From assembly GCF_040544485.1 (NCBI RefSeq), contig NZ_JBDZDV010000001.1, positions 854,597 through 918,596 of the forward strand: 64,000 bases of DNA, in the 5' to 3' direction. The notes under the pieces were generated by a model. It was not told the DNA's origin. It was given only the letters and a program-made list of their open reading frames with translations, and ran no database searches. This stretch comes from Lacicoccus halitifaciens. Its GTDB lineage: Bacteria; Bacillota; Bacilli; Staphylococcales; Salinicoccaceae. The translations under genes and the position numbers were made by a program. Below, one piece after another: positions 51,469-60,143 of the stretch (position 1 is the first letter of the stretch; every line of letters begins with the position of its first letter).

Positions 51469-52476
51469 ATGAAATTTATTACTTTCGGTGAAATCATGAT
51501 GCGGTTGAGTACGGAGACTTCCTCCACTTTCAAGACCGCCAATCAGTTCAACATCAATATCGGCGGCAGTGAGATGAATGTCGCCATGAGCCTTGCCGCT
51601 TCAGGCATCGATACATCCATGATCACTGCCCTCCCCGACAATGGGTTCGGCCAGCGTACAGTCTCCTTACTCAAAAGCAACAATGTCAACACTGAGCACA
51701 TCAACATGCAGGGTGCACGCATGGGGACATATTTCCTCGAACAGGGGTTCAATCTCCGCCCTTCCGCCGTCATCTATGACAGGAAGTACTCGAGCTTCGA
51801 ACAGTCCAGCATGGAAGACTACGATTTCGAGAAAATTCTCCAAGATTATGACTGGTTCCATTTCAGCGGCATCACGCCGGCACTCAACATCGAGCTGCAG
51901 GCCATACTGCTGGAAGCATTGAAGGCAGCCAAAAGTGAGGGCATGACCGTCAGTGCCGACCTGAACTTCAGGGGGAACCTCTGGAGTTTCGAGGAGGCCA
52001 GGCGGACGATGCCGCAGTTCATCCATTACTGCGATGTCATATTCGGCTATGAACCGTTGGAACTGATCGAGGACGGCACAGACATCAAGGACGGCCTTGA
52101 ACGCAATCCGGATGCTGATACGCTCAAGCCGATCCTTGAGAAAATCAGCGATCGCTACAAGATCAAACACATCGCCTTCACACAGCGCACCGTCATCCAT
52201 TCCAATAAAAACATCATCAAAGGGATGATGTACACGGATCGTGAAATCACTGAAACGGAATCCTACGAAGTGGACATCCTCGACCGGATCGGCACCGGGG
52301 ACGCGTATACAGCGGGCATCATCCACGGCCTGATGAACAATCTGAGTCACGAAGACACCGTTAAGAATGCACTTGGCAACATGCTCTATAAACACACGAT
52401 CAGCGGCGACTTCCTGACCGAGGACATCTCCGGCATGCACACAGTGCTCGATGCAACGAGTGAAGTGAAGCGGTAA
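51469..52476 (+). CDS. kdgK: 2-keto-3-deoxygluconate kinase (locus 2)
   Basis: The 335-residue PfkB kinase has the GTGDAY motif with catalytic Asp278 and the N-terminal IGGSEMNVAM. Starts with ATG. It is uniformly GC-rich, unlike the mosaic copy at 15947. It shares with that copy a stretch of over 55 identical bases near 51990-52050. It is probably the donor in gene conversion. A terminator follows at 52491. Confidence 0.93.
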   Translation: MKFITFGEIMMRLSTETSSTFKTANQFNINIGGSEMNVAMSLAASGIDTSMITALPDNGFGQRTVSLLKSNNVNTEHINMQGARMGTYFLEQGFNLRPSAVIYDRKYSSFEQSSMEDYDFEKILQDYDWFHFSGITPALNIELQAILLEALKAAKSEGMTVSADLNFRGNLWSFEEARRTMPQFIHYCDVIFGYEPLELIEDGTDIKDGLERNPDADTLKPILEKISDRYKIKHIAFTQRTVIHSNKNIIKGMMYTDREITETESYEVDILDRIGTGDAYTAGIIHGLMNNLSHEDTVKNALGNMLYKHTISGDFLTEDISGMHTVLDATSEVKR

Positions 52477-52490
52477 AATAATATACAATA

Positions 52491-52525
52491 AAAAGACTCC
52501 CCTCATCTTTTTGAGGGGAGTTCTT
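52491..52525. terminator. Bidirectional terminator between kdgK and uxuB
   Basis: ACTCCCCTCA (52496-52505) pairs with TGAGGGGAGT (52512-52521). A T-rich tract follows on the plus side and TTTTATTG on the minus side. It serves both convergent genes. Confidence 0.75.
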
Positions 52526-52534
52526 CATTTCCAA

Positions 52535-53389
52535 TTAGACGCCGGAGTAGGCAGAGAATCCGCCGTCCACCGGTATGGTGATGCCCGTGACGAAACCTGA
52601 GGCTTTCTCGTCCGCCAGGTAAAGCAGTGTGCCGAGCAATTCCTCCGGTTCGCCGAAGCGGCCCATCGGTGTTGCACCGATGATCTTGTGGCTGCGTTCG
52701 GTGAGGTTGCCGTCCTGGTCGAAGAGGAGGTCTTTATTCTGCTTTGTTGCAAGGAAGCCCGGCGCGATGCCGTTCACACGCACGCCCGTTTTCGACATGT
52801 AGACGCTCAGCCACTGGGTGAAGTTCGTCACCGATGACTTCGCCCCGCTGTACGCTGGTATTTTGGTGAGCGGCGTGAATGCGTTCATCGATGAGATGTT
52901 GATGACCGTCGCATGCTCTTTCGGTGCCATATCCTTCCCGAAGATCTGGGAAGGGATCAGCGTGCCGAGGAAGTTCAGCTTGAAGACGAAATCGATGCCG
53001 TCGGTGTCGAGTGCGAAGAAATTCTTCACATCCGGATCATCAAGTTTATCGAGATCGAGGTACTCGTCCTCCGTCGAGGCGGAAGGATGGTTGCCGCCCG
53101 CGCCGTTGACAAGGATGTCGCATGTGCCGAGCGCATCATTGATCGTTTCACGCGCCGCTTCGACCGATGACTTATCCGTCACGTCACAGCTGACGGCGAT
53201 CGCTTCCCCGCCCGAGATTTTAATCTCTTCAGCGACATTCTCGCATGTCTCAAGCGTCCGGCCGAGTACGGCGACTTTTGCCCCCGCTGCAGCAAGTGCC
53301 CTGCAGAAATAAGACCCAATGACCCCGCCGCCGCCTGTAACGATAGCTACTTTGCCGCTCAAGTCTGTCTGTGTATTGATATTCATCAT
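52535..53389 (-). CDS. uxuB: D-mannonate oxidoreductase (fructuronate reductase), locus 2
   Basis: The 284-residue SDR has TGGGGVIGSYF (18-28), NGAGGNHP and SSMNAFTPLTKIPAYSGAK with the catalytic Ser, Tyr and Lys. The end PVDGGFSAYSGV is as in the locus 1 copy. GGAGG precedes two adjacent ATGs; the first is used. It diverges from the ROK regulator with a 21-bp operator candidate between them. It converts fructuronate made by UxaC into mannonate for UxuA. Confidence 0.9.
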   Translation of the reverse strand: MMNINTQTDLSGKVAIVTGGGGVIGSYFCRALAAAGAKVAVLGRTLETCENVAEEIKISGGEAIAVSCDVTDKSSVEAARETINDALGTCDILVNGAGGNHPSASTEDEYLDLDKLDDPDVKNFFALDTDGIDFVFKLNFLGTLIPSQIFGKDMAPKEHATVINISSMNAFTPLTKIPAYSGAKSSVTNFTQWLSVYMSKTGVRVNGIAPGFLATKQNKDLLFDQDGNLTERSHKIIGATPMGRFGEPEELLGTLLYLADEKASGFVTGITIPVDGGFSAYSGV

Positions 53390-53443
53390 TATTCCTCCTG
53401 TAATTCATTATGGGTTTGTCCACTGTGCTTCTGTTTGGTAGAA

Positions 53444-53464
53444 TTAGTTCAATAACCATACTAA
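53444..53464. promoter_or_regulatory. ROK-type operator candidate 1
   Basis: TTAGT-N11-ACTAA, a perfect 5-bp inverted repeat with 21-bp total length. It lies between uxuB and the ROK gene. Matching sites occur at 59976 and 63659. XylR-type ROK operators have the same TTAGT...ACTAA ends. Confidence 0.55.
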
Positions 53465-53479
53465 AATGAGGTGCCTTCA

Positions 53480-54640
53480 ATGGTAACAGGTGATGCAAAC
53501 TATATTAAATCCATGAACCGGCGGCTTGTGCTGGAAGATATCATCCGCAGCAGGTCGATCTCCCGGGTGAACATCGCAAAACGCACCGGTCTCAACAAGG
53601 CGACGGTCTCCTCCCAGGTCAATACCCTGATCAACCAGTCCCTCGTCATCGAGAAGCCGGTGGAAAACTACCAGCAGCCGGGGCGCCGGCCGATCAACCT
53701 TGAACTGAATCCAATGAGTACATACACCATCGGGATCGATATCGACCGCGGCCATATACGCATCGTCCTGATCAACCTTAAGGGGATGACGATCTACAAC
53801 AACATATTCGACTTCGACATCCGGCGCACCGATGAGCTCGCATCACGCCTGCCGGAGATCCTCGGTCCGATTATCAAGGAGTACAACTCGGTCTATACGC
53901 CGAATCGGCTCGCCGGGATCGGCATCAGCCTGCACGGCATTGTGAATGAAAACCATGAGCTGCTTTATGCCCCGCCGACACAGTTTGAGCTGGCCCCGCT
54001 GATCGACCTGCTCAAAGACACTTACCAGGTACCTGTGTATGTCGATAATAATGCGAATATGGCCGTCCTTGCCGAAAAATCCTTCACGGACTACCAGTCG
54101 AACCTGTTCTCAGTGACGCTTCAAAGCGGCATCGGACTCGGCATACTCTTAAACGATGAAGTCTTCCGCGGCTTCACCGGCTATGCGGGCGAGGTCGGCC
54201 ATATGATCATCCGGAAGAACGGCGCCGAATGCCGGTGCGGCAATAAAGGCTGCTTCGAACAGTATGCTTCAGATGAGGTGCTGGTCCAAAAGCTCAGCAG
54301 TCACAACATCAGCCTGCATGACCATCCGACTTACGCTTCCCTGATGGCGGATGAGAAGACGAAAGTCGTCATCAAAGACTATATTTCGGACCTCGCTGTC
54401 GGATTGAATAATATCATCAACATATTCAACCCGAGGAAACTCGTCATCAACAGCCGCATATTCACGCAGTACCCGGAGCTGCTGGATGATCTGAAACCAA
54501 CTCTCTCTTCATCGTTCATCGATTATGAGGAAATACTCATCTCCCCGCTCGGCGAGCATTCCAGTGCGCTCGGCGCAGCACTCGTGCCCCTTGCGAAGTT
54601 CCTGGATGTGAACCACCTGAACCTCAATGCTTACCGCTGA
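53480..54640 (+). CDS. ROK-family (XylR-like) transcriptional regulator
   Basis: The 386-residue regulator has an N-terminal winged helix (RRLVLEDIIRSRSISRVNIAKRTGLNKATVSSQVNTLI). A sugar-kinase-like ROK domain follows with IGIDIDRGHIRIVLI, VDNNANMAVLAE, a zinc motif near residues 245-255 (CRCGNKGCFEQY) and ALGAALVPLAKF. I use ATG 53480 with GAGGTG six bases before it; an upstream GTG is part of that site. It probably represses the locus 2 operons through TTAGT-N11-ACTAA sites and senses a hexuronate or glucuronide. It ends in a strong terminator and converges on uxuA. Confidence 0.88.
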   Translation: MVTGDANYIKSMNRRLVLEDIIRSRSISRVNIAKRTGLNKATVSSQVNTLINQSLVIEKPVENYQQPGRRPINLELNPMSTYTIGIDIDRGHIRIVLINLKGMTIYNNIFDFDIRRTDELASRLPEILGPIIKEYNSVYTPNRLAGIGISLHGIVNENHELLYAPPTQFELAPLIDLLKDTYQVPVYVDNNANMAVLAEKSFTDYQSNLFSVTLQSGIGLGILLNDEVFRGFTGYAGEVGHMIIRKNGAECRCGNKGCFEQYASDEVLVQKLSSHNISLHDHPTYASLMADEKTKVVIKDYISDLAVGLNNIINIFNPRKLVINSRIFTQYPELLDDLKPTLSSSFIDYEEILISPLGEHSSALGAALVPLAKFLDVNHLNLNAYR

Positions 54641-54649
54641 ATAAGTGAA

Positions 54650-54681
54650 CCCTCCCTGCATATGCAGGGAGGGATTTTTTT
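54650..54681 (+). terminator. Terminator of the ROK gene
   Basis: CCCTCCCTGCA-TATGCAGGGAGGG hairpin followed by seven T residues on the plus strand. It ends two bases before the stop of the convergent uxuA gene. Confidence 0.85.
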
Positions 54682-54682
54682 A

Positions 54683-55720
54683 TCAGTCTGTCCGATTCAC
54701 CGTATCGATGATGCCGTTCAGGTAGGCGGCACCGAGGGCCCTGTCATAAAGACCATAACCCGGGCGCCCAGTCTCGCCCCAAATCATGCGGCCGTGGTCC
54801 GGACGGATTGGTGCGTCAACGCCCGCCTGAATCAGCGCTTCAACGATGCCCACCATATCAAGCGACCCGTCATGGACCGAATGGGACGTTTCCTGGAAGG
54901 ACAAGTCCCCCGTCCATTTCACGTTCCTTGCATGGACGAAATGGATTCGTTCTTTAGCAAGCTCAATGATTTCAAACAAATCATTATCCGGGCTTGCACC
55001 GTAGGAACCGGTGCAGAACGTGATGCCGTTATGCCTGCTCGGCACCGCTTCGAACAGCTTGCGTAAAGCACTAGCACCCGTGATGATGCGCGGCAGTCCG
55101 AAGATACCCCATGGCGGATCGTCCGGATGGATGGCCATCAGCACGTCTTCTTCTTCAGCCACCGGAATGATCCGCTCAAGGAAGTAAACCAGGTTTTCAA
55201 ACAGCTGATCTTCACTGATTTCCTGGTAAGCATCAATGATTTCCTTCAGGTCATCCGTCTGATAGGACAAGTCCCACCCCGGCAGTGTCAGTTCACCGCT
55301 CAGCGGATCGATGTTTTTGACCGTCGCTTCGTCATACTTCAGTGAATTCGATCCATCTTCCAAAGGCGCCTCAAGCTCCGTGCGCGTCCAGTCGAAGACC
55401 GGCATGAAGTTATAACAAACTGTCTTAATTCCTGCCCTAGACAGATTACGGATCGTCTCCTTATAGTTTTCAATCAGCTCATCGCGCCGTCCGCGGCCCA
55501 TCTTGATGTCCTCATGCACCGGGACGGATTCTATGACGTTCAATCTCATGCCATGCCCAGCAATCTGATCCCGCAATTTCACGATCTCTTCATACGGCCA
55601 CACTTCGCCTGCAGGAATGTCGTAGATTGCAGAGACGATGCCTTTCATCTGCGGAATCTGGCGTATATATTCAAGTGTCACAGGGTCGTCGTTGCCGTAC
55701 CATCTGAAGCTCATTTCCAT
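54683..55720 (-). CDS. uxuA: Mannonate dehydratase (locus 2)
   Basis: The 345-residue UxuA is very close to the 14251 copy (same length motifs, AIHPDDPPWGIFGLPRI, ITFCTGSYGAS, RPDHGRMIW). It is last gene of the operon dctP-dctQ-dctM-uxaC-uxuA. Nucleotide divergence from the 14251 copy is mostly third-position and towards GC. GGAGGAG precedes the ATG. The gene is separated from uxaC by 15 bases. Confidence 0.93.
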   Translation of the reverse strand: MEMSFRWYGNDDPVTLEYIRQIPQMKGIVSAIYDIPAGEVWPYEEIVKLRDQIAGHGMRLNVIESVPVHEDIKMGRGRRDELIENYKETIRNLSRAGIKTVCYNFMPVFDWTRTELEAPLEDGSNSLKYDEATVKNIDPLSGELTLPGWDLSYQTDDLKEIIDAYQEISEDQLFENLVYFLERIIPVAEEEDVLMAIHPDDPPWGIFGLPRIITGASALRKLFEAVPSRHNGITFCTGSYGASPDNDLFEIIELAKERIHFVHARNVKWTGDLSFQETSHSVHDGSLDMVGIVEALIQAGVDAPIRPDHGRMIWGETGRPGYGLYDRALGAAYLNGIIDTVNRTD

Positions 55721-55735
55721 TGATATCTCTCCTCC

Positions 55736-57133
55736 TCAGCCTTCCAGGCCGAAGTAATTTTTCGCATTTAAATAGCAGATGCCTTCCACGTACTCTTTCA
55801 AAAGATCCTCATCACGTGGAATCATGCCCTGCTCCGCCCACTGCCCGAGCAGCTCGCACAGTATCCTTCTGAAGTACTCGTGGCGCACGAAACTGAGCAT
55901 ACTCCGTGAATCCGTCAGCATGCCGATGAACGTCTTGAATGCACCCGCATTCGCAAGCTCCTTCATCTGTGCCATCATGCCGTCATAGTTGTCGTTGAAC
56001 CACCATGCCGTGCCGAACTGCACTTTGCCAGGCACACCGCCGGATTGGAAGTTACCCGCCATCGTCGCCATGATGATGTTGTCCCTCGGGTTCAATGTGT
56101 ACAGTATCGTCTTCGGCAGCTCATCCGTCTTATCGACTGCATCTAAAAATCTGCTCAATGGCTGTGCCACAAGCCCGTCATTGATGGAGTCGAATCCGCT
56201 GTCCGGACCCGTGCGCTCGAACATCCTTGAATTATTGTTCCTGAGCGGCCCTATGTGCAGCTGCATCGCCCAGCCGTACGCATTATACCGCTTCGCAAGA
56301 TGCACAAGCGTATACGTCTTGAACTGCGCGACTTCCTTCTCACTCACGGCACCGCCGCCCAAAACTTTTTCAAATATATCAGCCGCCTCATCAACCGAAG
56401 CTTCCTCATAGAACATCTCATTGATGCCATGATCGGAAGCCTTGCAGCCGTGCGCATCGAAGTACTCAAGACGCGCATCCATCGCCTCCAAAAACCTCTC
56501 ATAATTGTCCACTTTCATATCCGCAGCAGACTCTAGTCTTTCAAGCCACTCGCCGTAATCCTCCGCATCGATCGCCAATGCCTTATCCGGACGGAATGAC
56601 GGTGCAATCTTCACATCAAACGTCTCGTCTTCTGCAAGCAGCTTATGGTACTTCAAATCATCCGCAGGATCATCCGTCGTACCGAGGAACTCGACATTCA
56701 AGTTCTTCAAAATGCTTCTCGGCTTAAGAGCATCATCCGCCAGCATCCTGTTCGTCTGCTCATAAATGTCATCCGCCGTCTTTGGGGAAAGAAATTCTTC
56801 GATACCGAAAAAGTGCTTCAGTTCAAGCTGCGTCCAGTGCAGCAATTGGTTGCCGAAAAGCTTGGGCAGGGTCTCGGCGAATGCGTCGAACTTCTCTTTT
56901 TCATCCGCATCACCCGTGATCTTTTCCTCATCAATCCCTGCCGCCCGCATGGCACGCCATTTGTAGTGGTCGCCGCCGAGCCACACGTCGGTGATGGAGG
57001 CATAGTTTTCATTTTCATATATTTCTTTTGGATCAAGATGATTATGATAGTCGATGATCGGCATATCTTTTGCCACATCATGGTATAACCATTTCGCCGT
57101 CTCTGTAGTGAGCAGGAAATCCTTGTCAATCAT
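55736..57133 (-). CDS. uxaC: Glucuronate/uronate isomerase
   Basis: The 465-residue amidohydrolase-superfamily enzyme converts D-glucuronate to D-fructuronate (and galacturonate to tagaturonate). The motif IIDYHNHLDPKEI with the metal-binding His-x-His is near residues 26-38. WWFNDNYDGM, MLTDSRSMLSFVRHEYFRR and the C-terminal AKNYFG are also characteristic. The start is ATG 57133, seven bases after AGGAGA; an ATG seven codons upstream lacks a site. It is the only uxaC in the window, so it would serve both uronate loci. Confidence 0.93.
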   Translation of the reverse strand: MIDKDFLLTTETAKWLYHDVAKDMPIIDYHNHLDPKEIYENENYASITDVWLGGDHYKWRAMRAAGIDEEKITGDADEKEKFDAFAETLPKLFGNQLLHWTQLELKHFFGIEEFLSPKTADDIYEQTNRMLADDALKPRSILKNLNVEFLGTTDDPADDLKYHKLLAEDETFDVKIAPSFRPDKALAIDAEDYGEWLERLESAADMKVDNYERFLEAMDARLEYFDAHGCKASDHGINEMFYEEASVDEAADIFEKVLGGGAVSEKEVAQFKTYTLVHLAKRYNAYGWAMQLHIGPLRNNNSRMFERTGPDSGFDSINDGLVAQPLSRFLDAVDKTDELPKTILYTLNPRDNIIMATMAGNFQSGGVPGKVQFGTAWWFNDNYDGMMAQMKELANAGAFKTFIGMLTDSRSMLSFVRHEYFRRILCELLGQWAEQGMIPRDEDLLKEYVEGICYLNAKNYFGLEG

Positions 57134-57159
57134 TGTATCTCTCCTAAATTTCATTTATA

Positions 57160-58464
57160 TCAACTCAGGCCCAAAAGGTCCGGTAGGAACATGCTGAACC
57201 AAGGTACGAACGTGATGACCAGCAGCATAACGATCAACGCGATGAAGAAAGGCACCAGCATCGGAATCACTTTCTCGACCCTGATGTTCGCAACACTTGC
57301 ACCGACGAAAAGCGCTGAGCCGACCGGCGGTGTGATGTTGCCGATGCACAGGTTGAACGTCATGATGATACCGAAGTGGATCGGGTCGATGCCCATATCC
57401 ATCGCGATCGGCAGGAATATCGGTGTGAATATCAATACGGCCGGCGTGATGTCCATAAATGTGCCAATAGCCAAAAGGAAAATCGTCATCAGCAGCAGGA
57501 TGAATATCGGGTTGTCGGTGAGGCTGAGCAGCCCTTCACTCATCGCCTCCGGCAGACCCGTATAGGACATGACGAGTGAAAACAGGCCGGATGCCGTGAT
57601 CAGAAGCAGTATCATGCCGGTGATCTCCACCGTCTCCTTCATGATCTTCGGGAAGTCCTCGAACTTCAGGCTCTTATATATAATCGACAGCACTGTCGAG
57701 TAGATGACAGCGATCGCCGCACCTTCCGTTGCCGTAAATATCCCGGCAACAATCCCACCGATGACGATGATGATCAGAAGAAGGCTTGGAATCGCATCGA
57801 CTGTCAAAAACGCCTTATCACGCCATGAGATTTTATCGGCAACCGGATATTTATATTTTTTCGCGAATATATAGGCAATCACCATCGTTGTAAGTCCCCA
57901 CAGTATACCCGGTATGTATCCGGCGATGAAGAGCGCTGCAATGGACGTCCCGCCGCTCACAAGCGAGTAGACGATCAGTATCGTCGTCGGTGGAATGATC
58001 AGACCGGCCGGCGCCGAGGCGATATTGACGGCAGCAGAATACTTCCTGTCATAGCCGCTGTTCTCCTGCATCGGCCCCATGATGCGCCCCATTGCAGCAG
58101 CAGATGCCACACTCGATCCCGCAATCGAACCAAATAACATGTTCCCGACGACGTTCGTATGCGCAAGCGATCCCGGCATCCTGCCGACGAGCACTTTCGC
58201 AAAGTTGATGAGACGGAACGCGATGCCACCGTTGTTCATGATGATCCCGGCCAGGACGAATAAAGGAATCGCAAGCATCGTGAAGCTGTCCATTTCGGTG
58301 ACGAGCCGCTGTGCCCCGGTCAAGACCGTCGTGTCAAACGGCAGTATGAGCATCAGCGTGAACAATGAACTGAGCAGGATGGCGATCGCGATCGGAAACC
58401 CAATCACCAGGAATAAGAGCAGCAGCCCGAAAATCATGATGCCTGCCAATACGGTTGTACTCAT
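57160..58464 (-). CDS. dctM: TRAP transporter large permease
   Basis: The 434-residue DctM-family permease has ITEMDSFTMLAIPLFVLAG replaced by LVTEMDSFTMLAIPLFVLAG near 50-69, IIPPTTILIVYSLVSGG and ITPPVGSALFVGASVA. It overlaps dctQ by four bases and precedes uxaC by 26 bases. It probably imports a hexuronate along with its partners. Confidence 0.92.
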   Translation of the reverse strand: MSTTVLAGIMIFGLLLLFLVIGFPIAIAILLSSLFTLMLILPFDTTVLTGAQRLVTEMDSFTMLAIPLFVLAGIIMNNGGIAFRLINFAKVLVGRMPGSLAHTNVVGNMLFGSIAGSSVASAAAMGRIMGPMQENSGYDRKYSAAVNIASAPAGLIIPPTTILIVYSLVSGGTSIAALFIAGYIPGILWGLTTMVIAYIFAKKYKYPVADKISWRDKAFLTVDAIPSLLLIIIVIGGIVAGIFTATEGAAIAVIYSTVLSIIYKSLKFEDFPKIMKETVEITGMILLLITASGLFSLVMSYTGLPEAMSEGLLSLTDNPIFILLLMTIFLLAIGTFMDITPAVLIFTPIFLPIAMDMGIDPIHFGIIMTFNLCIGNITPPVGSALFVGASVANIRVEKVIPMLVPFFIALIVMLLVITFVPWFSMFLPDLLGLS

Positions 58465-58958
58465 ACGCTTTTCACATCCTCTTCATCTGTCATTGCGGTA
58501 CGTTCGATCGTCATGATGTTATATATCGTATAGAATAAAATGATCACACCCGACACCGGGAGTGCCGAGTAGACAAACCCCATGGAGATGCCCGTCGCCG
58601 GCGCAATCTGTGGGATTGTGAGCATCGTTATCCTGATGCCGCCGTATATGAAGACGACGATCGCGGTCAAAAGCACGGCGAACTGCGCCAGATATGTCAG
58701 GAACAGCTGCACCTTCCAAGGGAATTTTTCACGTATGAATAAAATCGTAATATGCTTATTCTGTCCGAATACATAAGCCGCACCGAGCAGTGTGAACCAG
58801 ATCAGGGTGTATCTGATGATCTCTTCACTGAGCGTACTCGGGTCGTTCAGTATGTATCTCGCGATGACCTGCCACACCGCAAGGAGCGTCATGGCGACAA
58901 TCGCGATACTCGCAAAACCGAGGATCACTTTATCCACGGTCAGTTTAATTTGCTTCAT
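58461..58958 (-). CDS. dctQ: TRAP transporter small permease
   Basis: DctQ-family protein of about 165 residues with four membrane segments and DPSTLSEEIIRYTLIWFTLLG near 38-58. Two adjacent ATGs follow AGGGGGG; I use the second (58958) because its spacing is better, but the first at 58961 is possible. It overlaps the dctP end. Confidence 0.88.
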   Translation of the reverse strand: MKQIKLTVDKVILGFASIAIVAMTLLAVWQVIARYILNDPSTLSEEIIRYTLIWFTLLGAAYVFGQNKHITILFIREKFPWKVQLFLTYLAQFAVLLTAIVVFIYGGIRITMLTIPQIAPATGISMGFVYSALPVSGVIILFYTIYNIMTIERTAMTDEEDVKSV

Positions 58959-59952
58959 CATCTTCCCCCCTGAACATTTCATAGATCGGTGCCATCGTTT
59001 CATCCTGCTTCATCTCTTCGTGAAGCGGCTGGGATGCTTCGATGAATGAAGATTTGTCGACTTCCCTGAATTCAACACCCATCTCATTCTGTGCTATGTC
59101 TTCCGCTTCACGCGTCGCCTCAGCCCACACCACTTCGTGGAACTCGTTTGCAGAATCCGATGCGTCATAGATGATTTCACGGTGTTCATCCGACATCTCA
59201 TCCAGAAGTGCCTTGTTCATGATGAACATATCCGGTACGACAGTGTGCTCCGTGTAGATCCAGTAATCCGCCACTTCACCGTGACGGCTGCTGACAAGTG
59301 AGGTCAGATTGTTCTCTGCAGCATCAATGATGCCCGACTGCAGTGCAGTATAAACTTCACCGTAGCCCATCGGTGTCGCCGTCCCGCCAAGTGCCTCGAT
59401 CATATTGACACTTGCAGCACTCGGCTGGACACGCACCTTCAGACCGGCCATATCATCCGTACTCTCAACCACACGATCCGCCGTATAAAGGCTCCGCATT
59501 CCCGCATCGAAGTAAGTCAGGCCCACGAATCCGATATCTTCTGAAGACTGGTAAAGGACATTCGCGATTTCCGGATCATTCATCTTCTCTTTGAATTCGT
59601 CCTCCGATTCGAACAAGTAAGGCAGGTTGAAGATTGAATACTCCGGACGGAAACTTTCAAGTGCTGCGGCACTGACCTTCGTCGCATCCACCGCACCCGT
59701 CTGCGTCAGCTCGATCACTTCCCTTTCACTGCCGAGCTGCTCATTGGCGTAGATTGTGACCTGCATATCACCGTCAGAATTGGTTTCGACTTCCTCCTTA
59801 AAGTGTTCCAAAGAAGCATGAACCGGATGGTCCGTTGCATGGTTATGCGCAAGCGTGATATCATGCCTGTCCGCTTCACCCGCCGTGGTATTGGTGCACG
59901 CGCCTAGAAATAAAATGAAGACGCTTACAAAAACTATATAATATCTCATCAT
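58945..59952 (-). CDS. dctP: TRAP transporter substrate-binding lipoprotein
   Basis: DctP-family lipoprotein of about 335 residues. The signal ends FLGAC near residue 18 and is followed by a short acidic linker. TIYANEQLGSEREVIELTQTG, LKVRVQPSAASVNMIEALGG with the ligand-binding Arg, and LQSGIIDAAENNLTSL match uronate-type TRAP binding proteins. The start ATG 59952 follows GGGAGA by nine bases; the upstream in-frame extension lacks a site and a signal. It is first gene of the uronate uptake-catabolism operon. A ROK operator candidate lies 24 bases upstream. Confidence 0.92.
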   Translation of the reverse strand: MMRYYIVFVSVFILFLGACTNTTAGEADRHDITLAHNHATDHPVHASLEHFKEEVETNSDGDMQVTIYANEQLGSEREVIELTQTGAVDATKVSAAALESFRPEYSIFNLPYLFESEDEFKEKMNDPEIANVLYQSSEDIGFVGLTYFDAGMRSLYTADRVVESTDDMAGLKVRVQPSAASVNMIEALGGTATPMGYGEVYTALQSGIIDAAENNLTSLVSSRHGEVADYWIYTEHTVVPDMFIMNKALLDEMSDEHREIIYDASDSANEFHEVVWAEATREAEDIAQNEMGVEFREVDKSSFIEASQPLHEEMKQDETMAPIYEMFRGEDDEAN

Positions 59953-59975
59953 ATTCAAAAATCTCCCGTAATTTA

Positions 59976-59996
59976 ATAGTTTAATGGTACAACTAA
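59976..59996. promoter_or_regulatory. ROK-type operator candidate 2
   Basis: ATAGT-N11-ACTAA: nine of ten half-site bases match the site at 53444 with the same 21-bp length. It lies just upstream of dctP. Confidence 0.5.
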
Positions 59997-60102
59997 TTAT
60001 GCTTAAATTCAATGTCCAAATTAAAAACATTTATTATATTTAGTTTTTTTCAATGAACCATCTCACTATAATTGATGGGAAGAGATTCTGAAGTATGAAC
60101 AT

Positions 60103-60136
60103 AAAAGGCACCGGCATCAGCAGGCCGGCACCTTTC
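60103..60136 (-). terminator. Terminator of the GPH-uidA operon
   Basis: AAAGG-CA-CCGGC pairs with GCCGG-CA-CCTTT across an internal 2x2 mismatch. On the minus strand TTTTATG follows. It lies eight bases after the uidA stop. Confidence 0.65.
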
Positions 60137-60143
60137 ATATCCA

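Noticed and set aside
51667..52506. 279-codon minus-strand open frame opposite kdgK
   Set aside because: Antisense shadow of a conserved kinase gene with low-complexity composition and no start signal.
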